Shown here: positions 1-7,940 of the stretch, piece after piece
Layout: each line of letters starts with the position of its first letter
Position numbering within the stretch: position 1 is the first letter of the stretch
From: Bacteroidales bacterium
Lineage (GTDB): Bacteria > Bacteroidota > Bacteroidia > Bacteroidales > UBA12077
Direction of reading: 5' to 3'
DNA: 64,000 bases
NCBI GenBank assembly: GCA_018334675.1
Contig: JAGXLL010000002.1
Span: 1-64,000, forward strand
The notes under the pieces: model-generated
Databases searched by the model: none
What the model saw: only the letters and a program-made list of their open reading frames with translations
What the model was told of the DNA's origin: nothing
Program-made: the position numbers and the translations under genes

Positions 1-196
1 TATAGGTGTGGTTGCCCACGGCATGGCCGGCATCCACGATGGCCCGGTAGTTGCCGGGATACTTCTCCACCTGGCGGCCCAGGCAAAAGAACGTGGCCCG
101 GGCATCATAGGATTCCAAAACATCCAAAATCCAACCGGTCAGCTCTCCGGTGGGCCCGTCGTCGAACGTAAGATATATTATGGGTAAGGGTTTCAC
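1..196 (-). CDS. Polysaccharide deacetylase family protein (N-terminal part, cut by window edge)
   Basis: Only the first 65 or so residues lie in the window; the rest runs off the left edge. The reading frame shows the NodB-type motif TFDDGP near residues 10-15 and the second metal-site motif GHAVGNHT near residues 57-64. These supply the catalytic Asp and the metal-binding Asp/His of carbohydrate esterase family 4. Such enzymes remove acetyl groups from peptidoglycan or other polysaccharides outside the cytoplasm, but no signal peptide is visible at this start, so cellular location and substrate are open. The proposed start is GTG at 196-194, which overlaps the stop of the upstream DUF2723 gene as GTGA, suggesting translational coupling. 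Confidence 0.8.
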   Translation of the reverse strand, partial: MKPLPIIYLTFDDGPTGELTGWILDVLESYDARATFFCLGRQVEKYPGNYRAIVDAGHAVGNHTY

Positions 197-3100
197 CTTC
201 GTGGCCTCCTTCGGCCCCGTTCCATACTCTGGAGGTTGTCCTGCAGGTACTTCATGTAATGATCGAACCGGTCGAGGATCTGCTGGCTCAGCTGTTGGTC
301 GCCATGCTGCTTGGTGATGTCGCTCAGGGTCTTCAGGGCATACATCGAGCGGCGGATGTCGTTGGGGAACTGCTGCGAATAGGGTCCCAGCTCCACATAA
401 TAGGTCATCTCCTGGTTCAGGTTCCTGAGCAGGATATCCAGATGCCGGCGGGCCTTCTCGTGGGCACCGGCCTGGTAGTAGGTACGGACGATCGAGGTAG
501 TGAAAAAGCCGTAAGCCACATTCTCGTTGGAGATCTTCTCCATGGCCACATCCAGTACCTTCACGGCGGAGTCGCTTTTGCCCTCTTTCACCAGCCGGGA
601 GGCCAGCCGGGCGAAGTTGCTCCGGAAGTTGGTGAGCATACGGCGGTTGTCGTCGTCGAGGTACACATCGGGATCCTCGATGTTGCCCCAGCGGAACTGG
701 TTCATCATCAGATCGTACATACGGGGGATATTGACCCTTCCGGGCTGTCCGCCGCCGGAGGCACCCGTTTGCAGGGGTGCCAGGTGATACGACAGGCCCT
801 CCACCTGGAAATACTTGTCGAGGTTGAAGTACTTGTCGGGACCCACGGTAACCGCAAAATGCACGGGACGCTCCCATTCGTTGGTAGCCATCAGGTCGAG
901 CACACACAGCCCGTCCTTCAGGATGAAGTTGCGGTTCAGGCTCCAGTCCAGCTGCGATACCATTCCGGAAGCTTTGTCTTCGGCGATCACTCCATGCTGC
1001 ATGACCCGACTGCTGTCCACTTCCAGGCTGAACTTGTTGGCCGGGAGGTAGTTGATCTTCTCCGAACGGTTGAAGGGCGAGGGGATCTTGGTGCGCTCGT
1101 CGTCGCTGGCCACGAAATTGATGACTTTCTTGATGGATACCCGGTCCTTGATGCGGTTGTACACAGGCAGCACATCGCGGGAGCCGGTGCGCAGCTGATC
1201 GACGGTATGGGTAAGCGGCAGGGGATCGGACTCATAAGCCTGACGGGTCATCTGTTCCAGGTACCAGCCGGCCCGCAGGTAACTCATGTTGGCCACCCGC
1301 ACATCGGTGCGGATGCCTTCCACCTCCTGGGCATACCAGAGCGGGTAGGTGTCGTTGTCGCCATTGGTAAAGATGATGCCGTTCTCGCGGGCCGAGTTGA
1401 GGTAGTTGGCCGCAAAATCACGGGTGGTGTATCGTTCCGAACGGTCATGATCGTCCCAGTTTTCGCTTGCCATCAGCAGGGGCACCGGAAGCAACACCAC
1501 GATGCTGAGGATGGCCCCCACCTTTGAAGGCATGTGTTTCTTCAGGTAGCTCCACACCGCCATCACGCTGAGGCCGATCCATATGGCCCAGGCATAGAAA
1601 GAGCCGGCATAGGCATAGTCGCGCTCCCGGGGCTGATGCGGATACTGATTCAGATAAAAGACAATGGCGATGCCCGTGAGGATGAACAGGATCAGCACCA
1701 CCGTGAAATCTTTGGGATGCTTGCGCGAGTGATGGATCAGGCCGATGAGCCCCAGCAGAAAAGGCAACATATAATAGGCATTGCGGGCTTCATTGTTTTT
1801 GAGGTAGTCGGGCAGCTGATCCTGCGGTCCCAGCCGGGCATTGTCGATAAAAGGGATGCCCGATATCCAGTTGCCGTCGCGTACATTGCCATGACCCTGG
1901 GTGTCATTCTGGCGGCCCGAGAAGTTCCACATGAAATAACGCAGATACATATGCCCCACCTGGTACTTGAAGAAGAAAGCCAGGTTGCTGGCCACCGAGG
2001 GCACGGTACGCTGCTCAGCCTGGCCCTGCCGGTTTTGCACCTGCACAGTTTTGCCTTTGATATCGACCCATTGCTTGTAGTCGTTCACATGCTGCTGCTT
2101 GTCGCTGTACATACGAGGGAAGAGCCCCGTAAAGCGGGAGTCATACTCCAACTCGGTCTTATGATCCACCACCTCATAGCGGTCACCCACCTGCTCATAG
2201 ATGGGAGCACCCTCCTTACGCTCCTCCACCGGCGCGTTGAAATACTGGCCGTAGAGGAGCGGCCGGTCGCCGTATTGCTCCCGGTTCAGGTACGACAACA
2301 GCTTGAACACGGTTTCCGGGTCGTTCTGATCCATGGGCGGGTTGGCATTGGAGCGGATCACGATGGCGGTATAAGAGGAATAGCCCAGCAGGATCACCGT
2401 AAGACCCAGCAGAACGGTGTTCAGCACATACTTCTTTCGCTGGTGGGTGTAATATAAACCCAGGATGAGCAGGGCCACCAGGAGGGCCAGGTAAAAAATC
2501 GCCCCGCTGTGGAAAGGCAGACCCAAGCCATTGACGAACAACAGCTCAAAGATTGTAGCCAGCTTCACTGCGCCGGGTATCAGCATATACATGATGAACC
2601 CAAGCATGACAAAAGATAATAGCAAAGCAGCAACAATGCCCCGGGGGGTGGTGTGGTAATTCTTATAGTAGTATACCAGTACGATGGCCGGAATGGCCAG
2701 CAGGTTCAGCAGGTGAACCCCAATGGAAAGGCCGATCAGGTAGGCGATCAGGATGAGCCAGCGACTGGAGTGTGGCTGATGGGCCTCGTTCTCCCATTTC
2801 AGGATGGCCCAGAACACCAGGGCTGTGAAAAGCGAGGAGGTGGCATACACTTCGGCCTCCACGGCCGAGAACCAAAAGGTGTCGGAAAAGGTATAGGCCA
2901 GAGCACCTACAAAGGCGCTTCCCAGGATCACCACGATATTGGCCATGGTGTAATCCTTCTCTCCACTGATCAGCATCTTGCGCCCCAGGTGGGTGACGGT
3001 CCAGAAAAGGAAAAGAATGGTGAAGGCACTGGCCAGTGCCGACATGGCGTTCATCATCACGGCGGCGTTCTCCGCTTCTCCGGCGAAAAGGGTGAAGAAC

Positions 3101-3285
3101 CGCCCCAGGATCATAAAAAAGGGTGCTCCCGGCGGGTGACCTACTTCCATCTTATAGGCTGTGGCGATGAACTCCCCGCAATCCCAGAAACTGGCAGTGG
3201 GTTCGATGGTGAGGAGATAAACAACGGCTGCGATGGCAAAGGTCAGCCACCCGACAAAAATGTTCAAACGCTTATATTGGCTCAT
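193..3285 (-). CDS. DUF2723 family multi-spanning membrane protein, probable protein O-glycosyltransferase
   Basis: This 1030-residue protein begins with a membrane segment (residues about 10-30) followed by the family signature FWDCGEFIATAYKMEVGHPPG (33-53), which carries the conserved acidic residues. About a dozen hydrophobic segments fill residues 1-310 and 505-600. The C-terminal third is soluble and ends in a TPR-like helical stretch around residues 900-990. DUF2723 includes human TMEM260, an O-mannosyltransferase; by family the bacterial members are thought to be GT-C fold glycosyltransferases, but donor and acceptor here are unknown. It is the first gene of a unit with the polysaccharide deacetylase (4-nt overlap), which fits an envelope-glycan role. 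Assignment to the family is firm; the activity is inferred. Confidence 0.85.
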   Translation of the reverse strand: MSQYKRLNIFVGWLTFAIAAVVYLLTIEPTASFWDCGEFIATAYKMEVGHPPGAPFFMILGRFFTLFAGEAENAAVMMNAMSALASAFTILFLFWTVTHLGRKMLISGEKDYTMANIVVILGSAFVGALAYTFSDTFWFSAVEAEVYATSSLFTALVFWAILKWENEAHQPHSSRWLILIAYLIGLSIGVHLLNLLAIPAIVLVYYYKNYHTTPRGIVAALLLSFVMLGFIMYMLIPGAVKLATIFELLFVNGLGLPFHSGAIFYLALLVALLILGLYYTHQRKKYVLNTVLLGLTVILLGYSSYTAIVIRSNANPPMDQNDPETVFKLLSYLNREQYGDRPLLYGQYFNAPVEERKEGAPIYEQVGDRYEVVDHKTELEYDSRFTGLFPRMYSDKQQHVNDYKQWVDIKGKTVQVQNRQGQAEQRTVPSVASNLAFFFKYQVGHMYLRYFMWNFSGRQNDTQGHGNVRDGNWISGIPFIDNARLGPQDQLPDYLKNNEARNAYYMLPFLLGLIGLIHHSRKHPKDFTVVLILFILTGIAIVFYLNQYPHQPRERDYAYAGSFYAWAIWIGLSVMAVWSYLKKHMPSKVGAILSIVVLLPVPLLMASENWDDHDRSERYTTRDFAANYLNSARENGIIFTNGDNDTYPLWYAQEVEGIRTDVRVANMSYLRAGWYLEQMTRQAYESDPLPLTHTVDQLRTGSRDVLPVYNRIKDRVSIKKVINFVASDDERTKIPSPFNRSEKINYLPANKFSLEVDSSRVMQHGVIAEDKASGMVSQLDWSLNRNFILKDGLCVLDLMATNEWERPVHFAVTVGPDKYFNLDKYFQVEGLSYHLAPLQTGASGGGQPGRVNIPRMYDLMMNQFRWGNIEDPDVYLDDDNRRMLTNFRSNFARLASRLVKEGKSDSAVKVLDVAMEKISNENVAYGFFTTSIVRTYYQAGAHEKARRHLDILLRNLNQEMTYYVELGPYSQQFPNDIRRSMYALKTLSDITKQHGDQQLSQQILDRFDHYMKYLQDNLQSMERGRRRPRR

Positions 3286-3384
3286 TTCGCTGGTTTTTCA
3301 AACATTGTGGATTCTATTCCGTAAAATGGCTTCTAAATAAACAATAAATTTTTATCTTTAAAAATTCAAATCCCAAAGATATAT

Positions 3385-4518
3385 ATGCGATTGCTCCTGG
3401 GGTGTTTGCTGATCATGGGTCTCTCCTTCAGCGCGGCCGGTCAGAACTTTCAACACAGCCTGCCTGAAAGGTCCCTCCGCGCTGCCGACACCAACGCCCT
3501 GTTTCTTTCCATCCACAACGCAAATTTTCTAAAAAACAACGAATATTACAACGAATATGTGGATGGCTACACCAAGTTGGGATTCTTTCTGAAGCCCAGG
3601 CTTACCTATGCCCTCTCCGAAAAGACCCGGCTCTCGGCGGGCGTGCACCTGCTGAAGTATGCCGGCAGCGACCGTTTTCATCAGATCAAGCCGGTGTTCT
3701 CCCTCAACCACCAGCTCTCCCAGCATCTGAACCTCGTGATGGGAACCCTGAACAATGCGCAGCACCATCACCTGATCGATCCCATCTACCATTTTGAGAA
3801 CTACCTGGACAAGCACATCGAGAACGGGGTGCAGTTTCTGATGGATCATCCGGCCATCCGGGCAGATGTATGGATCAACTGGCAGCGCTTCATCCTTCGG
3901 GGGTCTGACCTGAGGGAACAGTTTGAGACAGGGGTATCGGCCGACATCCCCCTGTGGGGAAGGAACAAAGACTTCTCGGTGGGGGTGCCTTTTCAGCTGC
4001 TCGTACAACACAAGGGCGGCCAGATCGACCAAAGCGGAAAACCCATCTCTACCCTTTACAACATGGCTACGGGTCTTTCCTTTAAGCTGAAGACCGGCTC
4101 CGGGTGGATCCGGTCGGTGAGCCTCAACAACCACCTGGTCCTCTACAGGGATGCCTCCCCGCTAAAGCGCCAGCCTTACGATCAGGGACATGCCATCTAC
4201 TCCAGCCTGAACCTGAACCGCAAAAACCTCAGCCTGGAGCTCTCCTACTGGAACGCATACCAATACCTCAGCTTCTCGGGCAACCCGATCTTCCAGGCCT
4301 ATTCCGTGAAAAGATCCAGCGTGCCGGATACCCAACGGGAGTTGTTTGCAGGCAGGTTGAAGTATACCCGTCAATACCGGGATGTGCAGTTGCTGGTGAA
4401 TCTCGATTCTTACTTTGATCCCCACAATCAAAACTTCGACTTTGGCTTCGGGCTATACCTGCTGCTGAACACCGAGCTGTTCCTCACCCGCAGCTCCCCG
4501 TCGTCCAAAAGTCAGTGA
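3385..4518 (+). CDS. Hypothetical exported protein, probable outer-membrane beta-barrel
   Basis: I do not recognise a named family. The 377-residue product starts with a clear signal peptide (hydrophobic run, then SAAGQ near residue 20). The mature part alternates short polar and hydrophobic strands with many aromatic residues, for example around 45-75, 185-215 and 330-365, and ends in a hydrophobic strand, as outer-membrane barrels do. It is monocistronic, divergent from the DUF2723 gene. Its stop overlaps the stop of the convergent DNA glycosylase gene by 7 nt. A TATCTTTA sequence at 3353-3360 is one base away from the Bacteroidota -7 box and may be its promoter. Confidence 0.6.
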   Translation: MRLLLGCLLIMGLSFSAAGQNFQHSLPERSLRAADTNALFLSIHNANFLKNNEYYNEYVDGYTKLGFFLKPRLTYALSEKTRLSAGVHLLKYAGSDRFHQIKPVFSLNHQLSQHLNLVMGTLNNAQHHHLIDPIYHFENYLDKHIENGVQFLMDHPAIRADVWINWQRFILRGSDLREQFETGVSADIPLWGRNKDFSVGVPFQLLVQHKGGQIDQSGKPISTLYNMATGLSFKLKTGSGWIRSVSLNNHLVLYRDASPLKRQPYDQGHAIYSSLNLNRKNLSLELSYWNAYQYLSFSGNPIFQAYSVKRSSVPDTQRELFAGRLKYTRQYRDVQLLVNLDSYFDPHNQNFDFGFGLYLLLNTELFLTRSSPSSKSQ

Positions 4519-5042
4519 TCCTGCAAGATGAAACGCCAGGGTTTCTCCCGCCATCTCTTACCGGCATAATCAATACCCACACGCGGACGGGTGATGATCC
4601 TGCCTTCTGAAGCGGGGTTATCCTCCAGCCAGATGCGGGAGGAACGTACCAGGTCTTCTTCGTTGTAGGTCTTATCAATGCCCAGGTGCCTGGTCAGCCG
4701 GCCCGGACCGTTGATGGATTGTAGTCCGCGGATCAGAACCGCCTGCGGCTCTTCTTGCGGCCCGGCAACGACGTTCAGCATCCAGTGCATGCCATAGATC
4801 AGATATACATATAGCACACCGCCCTGAAAATACATCACCCTTGTGCGCCCGGTTTTTCCTTTTCGGGCATGGCACGCTTCGTCCTCCTCACCCCGGTAGG
4901 CCTCCACATCGGTGATCACAAAACGATGTGCCTCGCCGGCGTTCTGCATCACCAGGTATTTGCCCGGCATGGACCGGGCCACCTGAAGCACATCCTGCAG
5001 AAAATAGCTTCGTTCCAGTCTATGATCCGACAAGGTCGTCAA
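4512..5042 (-). CDS. DNA-3-methyladenine glycosylase (AAG/MPG family)
   Basis: This enzyme flips out and excises alkylated purines such as 3-methyladenine, starting base excision repair. The 176-residue product has the AAG-fold landmarks: the N-terminal RSYFLQDVLQVAR helix (11-23), the catalytic Glu in ITDVEAY (E47), the DEACHA region near 53-58, the tyrosine-rich strand VMYFQGGVLYVYLIYGMHWMLN (about 69-90), and GPGRLTRHLGID near 112-123. It is slightly shorter than typical members (about 190-210). The start is TTG at 5042, overlapping the guaD stop as TTGA. The next Met is too late because the conserved N-terminal helix would be lost. It is probably co-transcribed with guaD. Confidence 0.9.
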   Translation of the reverse strand: MTTLSDHRLERSYFLQDVLQVARSMPGKYLVMQNAGEAHRFVITDVEAYRGEEDEACHARKGKTGRTRVMYFQGGVLYVYLIYGMHWMLNVVAGPQEEPQAVLIRGLQSINGPGRLTRHLGIDKTYNEEDLVRSSRIWLEDNPASEGRIITRPRVGIDYAGKRWREKPWRFILQDH

Positions 5043-5506
5043 TATTGAATCTTATCCTCCTTCTCTTTCCACAGGCGGAAGGTCTCGCGTCCCTCCTCCC
5101 GGAGCTCCTGAAAAGTAGCGATTCTCCGTTCCTGAATGGATCTTTGCATATCCTTGTATATGAACGAATCATCAAAGCCTGCCTCGGCGGCATCTTTCCG
5201 GCCGGCGGCAAACCACAGCCGGTCGATCCTGGCCCAGTAGATGGCACCCAGGCACATCGGGCAGGGCTCACAGGAAGAATACAACTCACATCCGCTCAAA
5301 TCAAAATCGCCCAGGTAGTCAGTGGCCTTGCGTATGGCATTGACCTCGGCGTGGGCAGTGGGATCGTTATCCAGGGATACAGTGTTGCCTGAGCGGGCAA
5401 TGATCTGCCCATCTTTTACAACCACTGCTCCAAAAGGACCTCCGCCTTGCTCCATGCTCTGCTGCGAGATACGGATCGCTTGCCTTAGAAATTCTTCATG
5501 CTTCAT
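5039..5506 (-). CDS. guaD: Guanine deaminase (cytidine deaminase fold)
   Basis: The protein hydrolyses guanine to xanthine and ammonia in purine salvage. At 155 residues it matches the B. subtilis-type small guanine deaminase, not the large amidohydrolase type. The zinc site is complete: H52-A-E54 and P81-C82-x-x-C85. The C-terminal segment (about 105-155), including the GFDDSFIY stretch, resembles the domain-swapped tail of GuaD and separates it from TadA. TadA or a generic nucleoside deaminase is the main alternative. Its TGA stop overlaps the TTG start of the downstream DNA glycosylase, so the two form a small purine-salvage and repair unit. Confidence 0.85.
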   Translation of the reverse strand: MKHEEFLRQAIRISQQSMEQGGGPFGAVVVKDGQIIARSGNTVSLDNDPTAHAEVNAIRKATDYLGDFDLSGCELYSSCEPCPMCLGAIYWARIDRLWFAAGRKDAAEAGFDDSFIYKDMQRSIQERRIATFQELREEGRETFRLWKEKEDKIQY

Positions 5507-5743
5507 ATTTTAACTCAATAAGTATGGTGTTCCCGATTTATTATTTTCATTTTTTCATGCCAGGCTCTTGCTGCCCCCGGCCCAACAACCCGCCTGAGGG
5601 CCCGTGCCATCAGATGGCAGGTGTGATGGCAGAAAAATGCATCCATCCCACCGAACCAAAAGTGAACATACAAAAAAAAGCAAAATCGATCAAAAAAATA
5701 TGGGTTTACAGCCTCGCCCGGATCAAATAATTTGTTGATAAAA
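5507..5743. other. Intergenic region between divergent guaD and rplM
   Basis: About 240 bases upstream of the rplM promoter hold no convincing gene. A short open frame at 5524-5730 lacks homology that I can see and has poor composition. Two A-rich runs at 5673-5680 and 5693-5698 may be upstream promoter DNA. I see no clear promoter for guaD here. Confidence 0.5.
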
Positions 5744-5775
5744 TTGTTAATTTTCTAAAAATAATATTATTTTTG
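5744..5775 (+). promoter_or_regulatory. Promoter of rplM-rpsI-rpsB-tsf
   Basis: TTG at 5744-5746 and TATTTTTG at 5768-5775 are separated by 21 bases and match the Bacteroidota -33 and -7 (TAnnTTTG) elements. Transcription would start near 5781, just before the leader hairpin, giving a leader of about 54 nt. Confidence 0.7.
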
Positions 5776-5781
5776 CAAACC

Positions 5782-5800
5782 GCTGACCCGTAACGTCAGC
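5782..5800 (+). promoter_or_regulatory. rplM leader hairpin, candidate L13 autoregulatory element
   Basis: GCTGAC (5782-5787) pairs perfectly with GTCAGC (5795-5800) around a 7-base loop, right at the predicted 5-prime end of the rplM mRNA. From memory, an L13 ribosomal leader has been described in Bacteroidia; the position fits such an element, but I cannot compare it with the published consensus. Confidence 0.45.
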
Positions 5801-5834
5801 ATATTTGTTTTAAAACCAAAAAGATAAGCTCGAA

Positions 5835-6290
5835 GTGGATACAAACAGCTACAAAACAATTTCTGTCAGAAAGGAAGATGTTCAAAAAGACTGGGTCCTG
5901 GTAGACGCCAAAAATGAAACGCTGGGACGAATGGCCTCGAAAGTAGCCAAAATGCTTCGTGGGAAACACAAACCCAACTACACCCCGCATGTCGATGGTG
6001 GCGACAAGGTGATCATTATCAACGCCCGGCATGTGAGATTAACCGGCAAAAAATGGACCGACAAGGAATACGTCCATTTCTCCGGATATCCCGGAGGTAA
6101 ACGTACCAGGAATGTGAAGGAACTGATGGAGAAAACGCCCGAAAAGGTCGTGGAGAAAGCCATCCATGGTATGATCCCCAAGAACAGGCTGGGGCAGGTG
6201 GTTAAAAACAACCTCTTCATTTATCCCGGAGAAGAACATCCGCATGAAGCTCAAAAGCCAACGAAAATCAACTTAAAAGAATTCAAGTAA
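5835..6290 (+). CDS. rplM: 50S ribosomal protein L13
   Basis: This is a large-subunit assembly protein that binds 23S rRNA. The 151-residue product shows the L13 hallmarks: WVLVDAKNETLGRMAS near residues 20-35, the GKHKPNYTPHVDGGD stretch (about 43-57), and AIHGMIPKNRLG near 112-123. The start is GTG at 5835; no closer ATG keeps the conserved N-terminus. It heads the rplM-rpsI-rpsB-tsf operon, with rpsI only 3 nt downstream. Transcription is probably from the promoter at 5744-5775, and expression may be tuned by the hairpin at 5782-5800. Confidence 0.97.
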   Translation: MDTNSYKTISVRKEDVQKDWVLVDAKNETLGRMASKVAKMLRGKHKPNYTPHVDGGDKVIIINARHVRLTGKKWTDKEYVHFSGYPGGKRTRNVKELMEKTPEKVVEKAIHGMIPKNRLGQVVKNNLFIYPGEEHPHEAQKPTKINLKEFK

Positions 6291-6293
6291 GAT

Positions 6294-6680
6294 ATGGAAA
6301 GAGTAATTGCCATTGGAAGAAGAAAAGGCGCTGTTGCCCGTGTTTACATGAGTGACGGAAAAGGGAACATCAGCATCAACGACCGCGAATTCGCTGATTT
6401 CTTTCCCGCACCGCACCTGCAATATATTGTAGAGCAACCTCTGAAGGCTGTCAATCAGGAAGGCAGCTACGATTTCAAGGTGAACATCCAGGGCGGCGGC
6501 GTGAAGGGACAGGCTGAAGCCCTGCGGCTGGGCATAGCCCGTGCGCTGGTGAAGTCCAACCAGGAGTTCAAGGACACCATCAAGAAGGAAGGCTTCCTCA
6601 CCCGTGATGCACGCAACATAGAGCGTAAGAAGCCCGGGCAGCCCAAGGCCCGCAAGAAGACTCAGTTCAGCAAACGATAA
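6294..6680 (+). CDS. rpsI: 30S ribosomal protein S9
   Basis: S9 sits in the head of the small subunit, and its C-terminal tail reaches the P-site tRNA. The 128-residue product has normal family length. It starts with IAIGRRKGAVARVYM (about 5-19), includes the VNIQGGGVKGQAEALRLGIARAL region (about 62-84), and ends in the expected basic tail GQPKARKKTQFSKR. It is translationally close to rplM (3-nt gap), and rpsB follows after 108 nt that contain a strong hairpin. Confidence 0.97.
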   Translation: MERVIAIGRRKGAVARVYMSDGKGNISINDREFADFFPAPHLQYIVEQPLKAVNQEGSYDFKVNIQGGGVKGQAEALRLGIARALVKSNQEFKDTIKKEGFLTRDARNIERKKPGQPKARKKTQFSKR

Positions 6681-6710
6681 TATTCCCATAATTATCCGTT
6701 TAGTATCTAA

Positions 6711-6750
6711 ATTGCCTGGACTCCCGCTGGTAGCGGGACTGCCGGGCAAT
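6711..6750 (+). promoter_or_regulatory. Hairpin in the rpsI-rpsB gap, candidate S2 leader element
   Basis: An outer helix ATTGCC (6711-6716)/GGCAAT (6745-6750) and an inner perfect helix TCCCGCT (6722-6728)/AGCGGGA (6732-6738) enclose a 3-base loop, with an asymmetric internal loop between them. There is no T-run, so it is not a simple terminator. It ends 38 nt before the rpsB start, where an autoregulatory leader or processing site would lie. Confidence 0.5.
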
Positions 6751-6788
6751 TGTTCAAACAGAATGTAAACGTTAAAAATCAATTTATT

Positions 6789-7898
6789 ATGACTCAAGCA
6801 ACTTTTGATGAATTATTAGATGCGGGTGTACATTTCGGTCACCTCAAGCGTAAGTGGAATCCGAAGATGGCCCCCTACATTTTCATGGAGCGCAACGGCA
6901 TCCATGTGATCGACCTTCAGAAAACCACCGTCAAACTCAACGAGGCCTGCGACGCCCTCAAGCAGATCGCCAAATCAGGCAGAAAAGTACTTTTTGTAGC
7001 CACTAAGAAACAAGCCAAAGACATTGTATCGGAGAAGGTGAAGCCCACCAACATGCCCTACGTCACTGAGCGCTGGCCGGGTGGTATGCTCACAAACTTC
7101 CCCACCATCAAGCGGACCATCAAGAAGATGGCCACCATCGACAAGCGTTTTGCCGACGGAACCTACGACAAGCTCCAAAAACGGGAGAGATTGCAGATCC
7201 AAAGGCAGCGCAACAAACTAGACAAAACCTTCGGCAGCATCTCCAACATGAACAGGCCTCCGGCAGCCATCTTTATCGTGGATGTCACCAAGGAGCATAT
7301 TGCCGTACGCGAAGCCCAGCGCCTGAACATCCCCATCTTCGCCATGGTGGATACCAACTCGAACCCGCAGGATGTGGACTTCCCTATTCCTGCCAACGAC
7401 GACGCTTCCAAGTCTATCTCCTACATCATAGACAAGACTACCGAAGCCATCCAGGAAGGCCTCGATGAACGCAAGATGGAGAAAGAAAAGGAAAAAGCAC
7501 AATCCAAGGACAAAGAAAAGAAAGCCGCTCCGAAGGGCGAAGGCGCCGGTGAAGCAGGAGAAAAGAAGAAGACGCGCGCCCGCAAGTCCACCAGGGCAAG
7601 AAAAGAAGGAGCACAAAAGGAAGAAACAAAGAAAGAAGGAGAGCAGAAGGAAGTAGAACAGAAAGAAGCCACTCCATCCGGACAGGAAGGTGCCTCCGAA
7701 CAAGCCGGCCCGGCTGAACAAAAGCAGGAAGCTCAGCAGCAGAGCGAAAGTAAAGAGGACGAAAGCAAGCAGGCTGAAAGCAAGGAAGCTGAAGGAAAAG
7801 AAGCTGAAGGCAAAGAAGACACAGAAAAGAAAGCTTCCGCAGAGGGCCAGGCAGAAGAAAACCAGGCTGATTCATCTGAAGAGAACAACAAAGAATAA
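6789..7898 (+). CDS. rpsB: 30S ribosomal protein S2 with long charged C-terminal extension
   Basis: S2 binds the small subunit late in assembly and holds S1 and the mRNA exit region. The core (residues 1 to about 230) has all S2 features: LLDAGVHFGHLKRKWNPKM near 8-26, the ATKKQAKDIV and RWPGGMLTNF segments near 73-105, and IFAMVDTNSNP near 181-191. After about residue 230 comes a tail of roughly 140 residues made almost only of Lys, Glu, Ala, Gln and Ser, with near-repeats such as ESKEAEGKEAEGKE. Ordinary S2 is 230-270 residues. The ATG at 6789 is preferred over an upstream in-frame start at 6750 because MTQATFDELLDAG is the normal N-terminus. tsf follows after 42 nt. Confidence 0.96.
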   Translation: MTQATFDELLDAGVHFGHLKRKWNPKMAPYIFMERNGIHVIDLQKTTVKLNEACDALKQIAKSGRKVLFVATKKQAKDIVSEKVKPTNMPYVTERWPGGMLTNFPTIKRTIKKMATIDKRFADGTYDKLQKRERLQIQRQRNKLDKTFGSISNMNRPPAAIFIVDVTKEHIAVREAQRLNIPIFAMVDTNSNPQDVDFPIPANDDASKSISYIIDKTTEAIQEGLDERKMEKEKEKAQSKDKEKKAAPKGEGAGEAGEKKKTRARKSTRARKEGAQKEETKKEGEQKEVEQKEATPSGQEGASEQAGPAEQKQEAQQQSESKEDESKQAESKEAEGKEAEGKEDTEKKASAEGQAEENQADSSEENNKE

Positions 7899-7940
7899 AA
7901 AACAACCCGAAAGTCAAACATCTTAATAACATAGAAGAAC

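Noticed and set aside
259..2457. Long open frames on the plus strand opposite the DUF2723 gene
   Set aside because: They lie antisense to a gene with clear family motifs, show no recognisable domains, and arise from its codon bias.
5524..5730. Small plus-strand gene in the guaD-rplM gap
   Set aside because: No start context, no similarity and a composition like the surrounding noncoding DNA; the 3-prime end lies just upstream of the rplM promoter.
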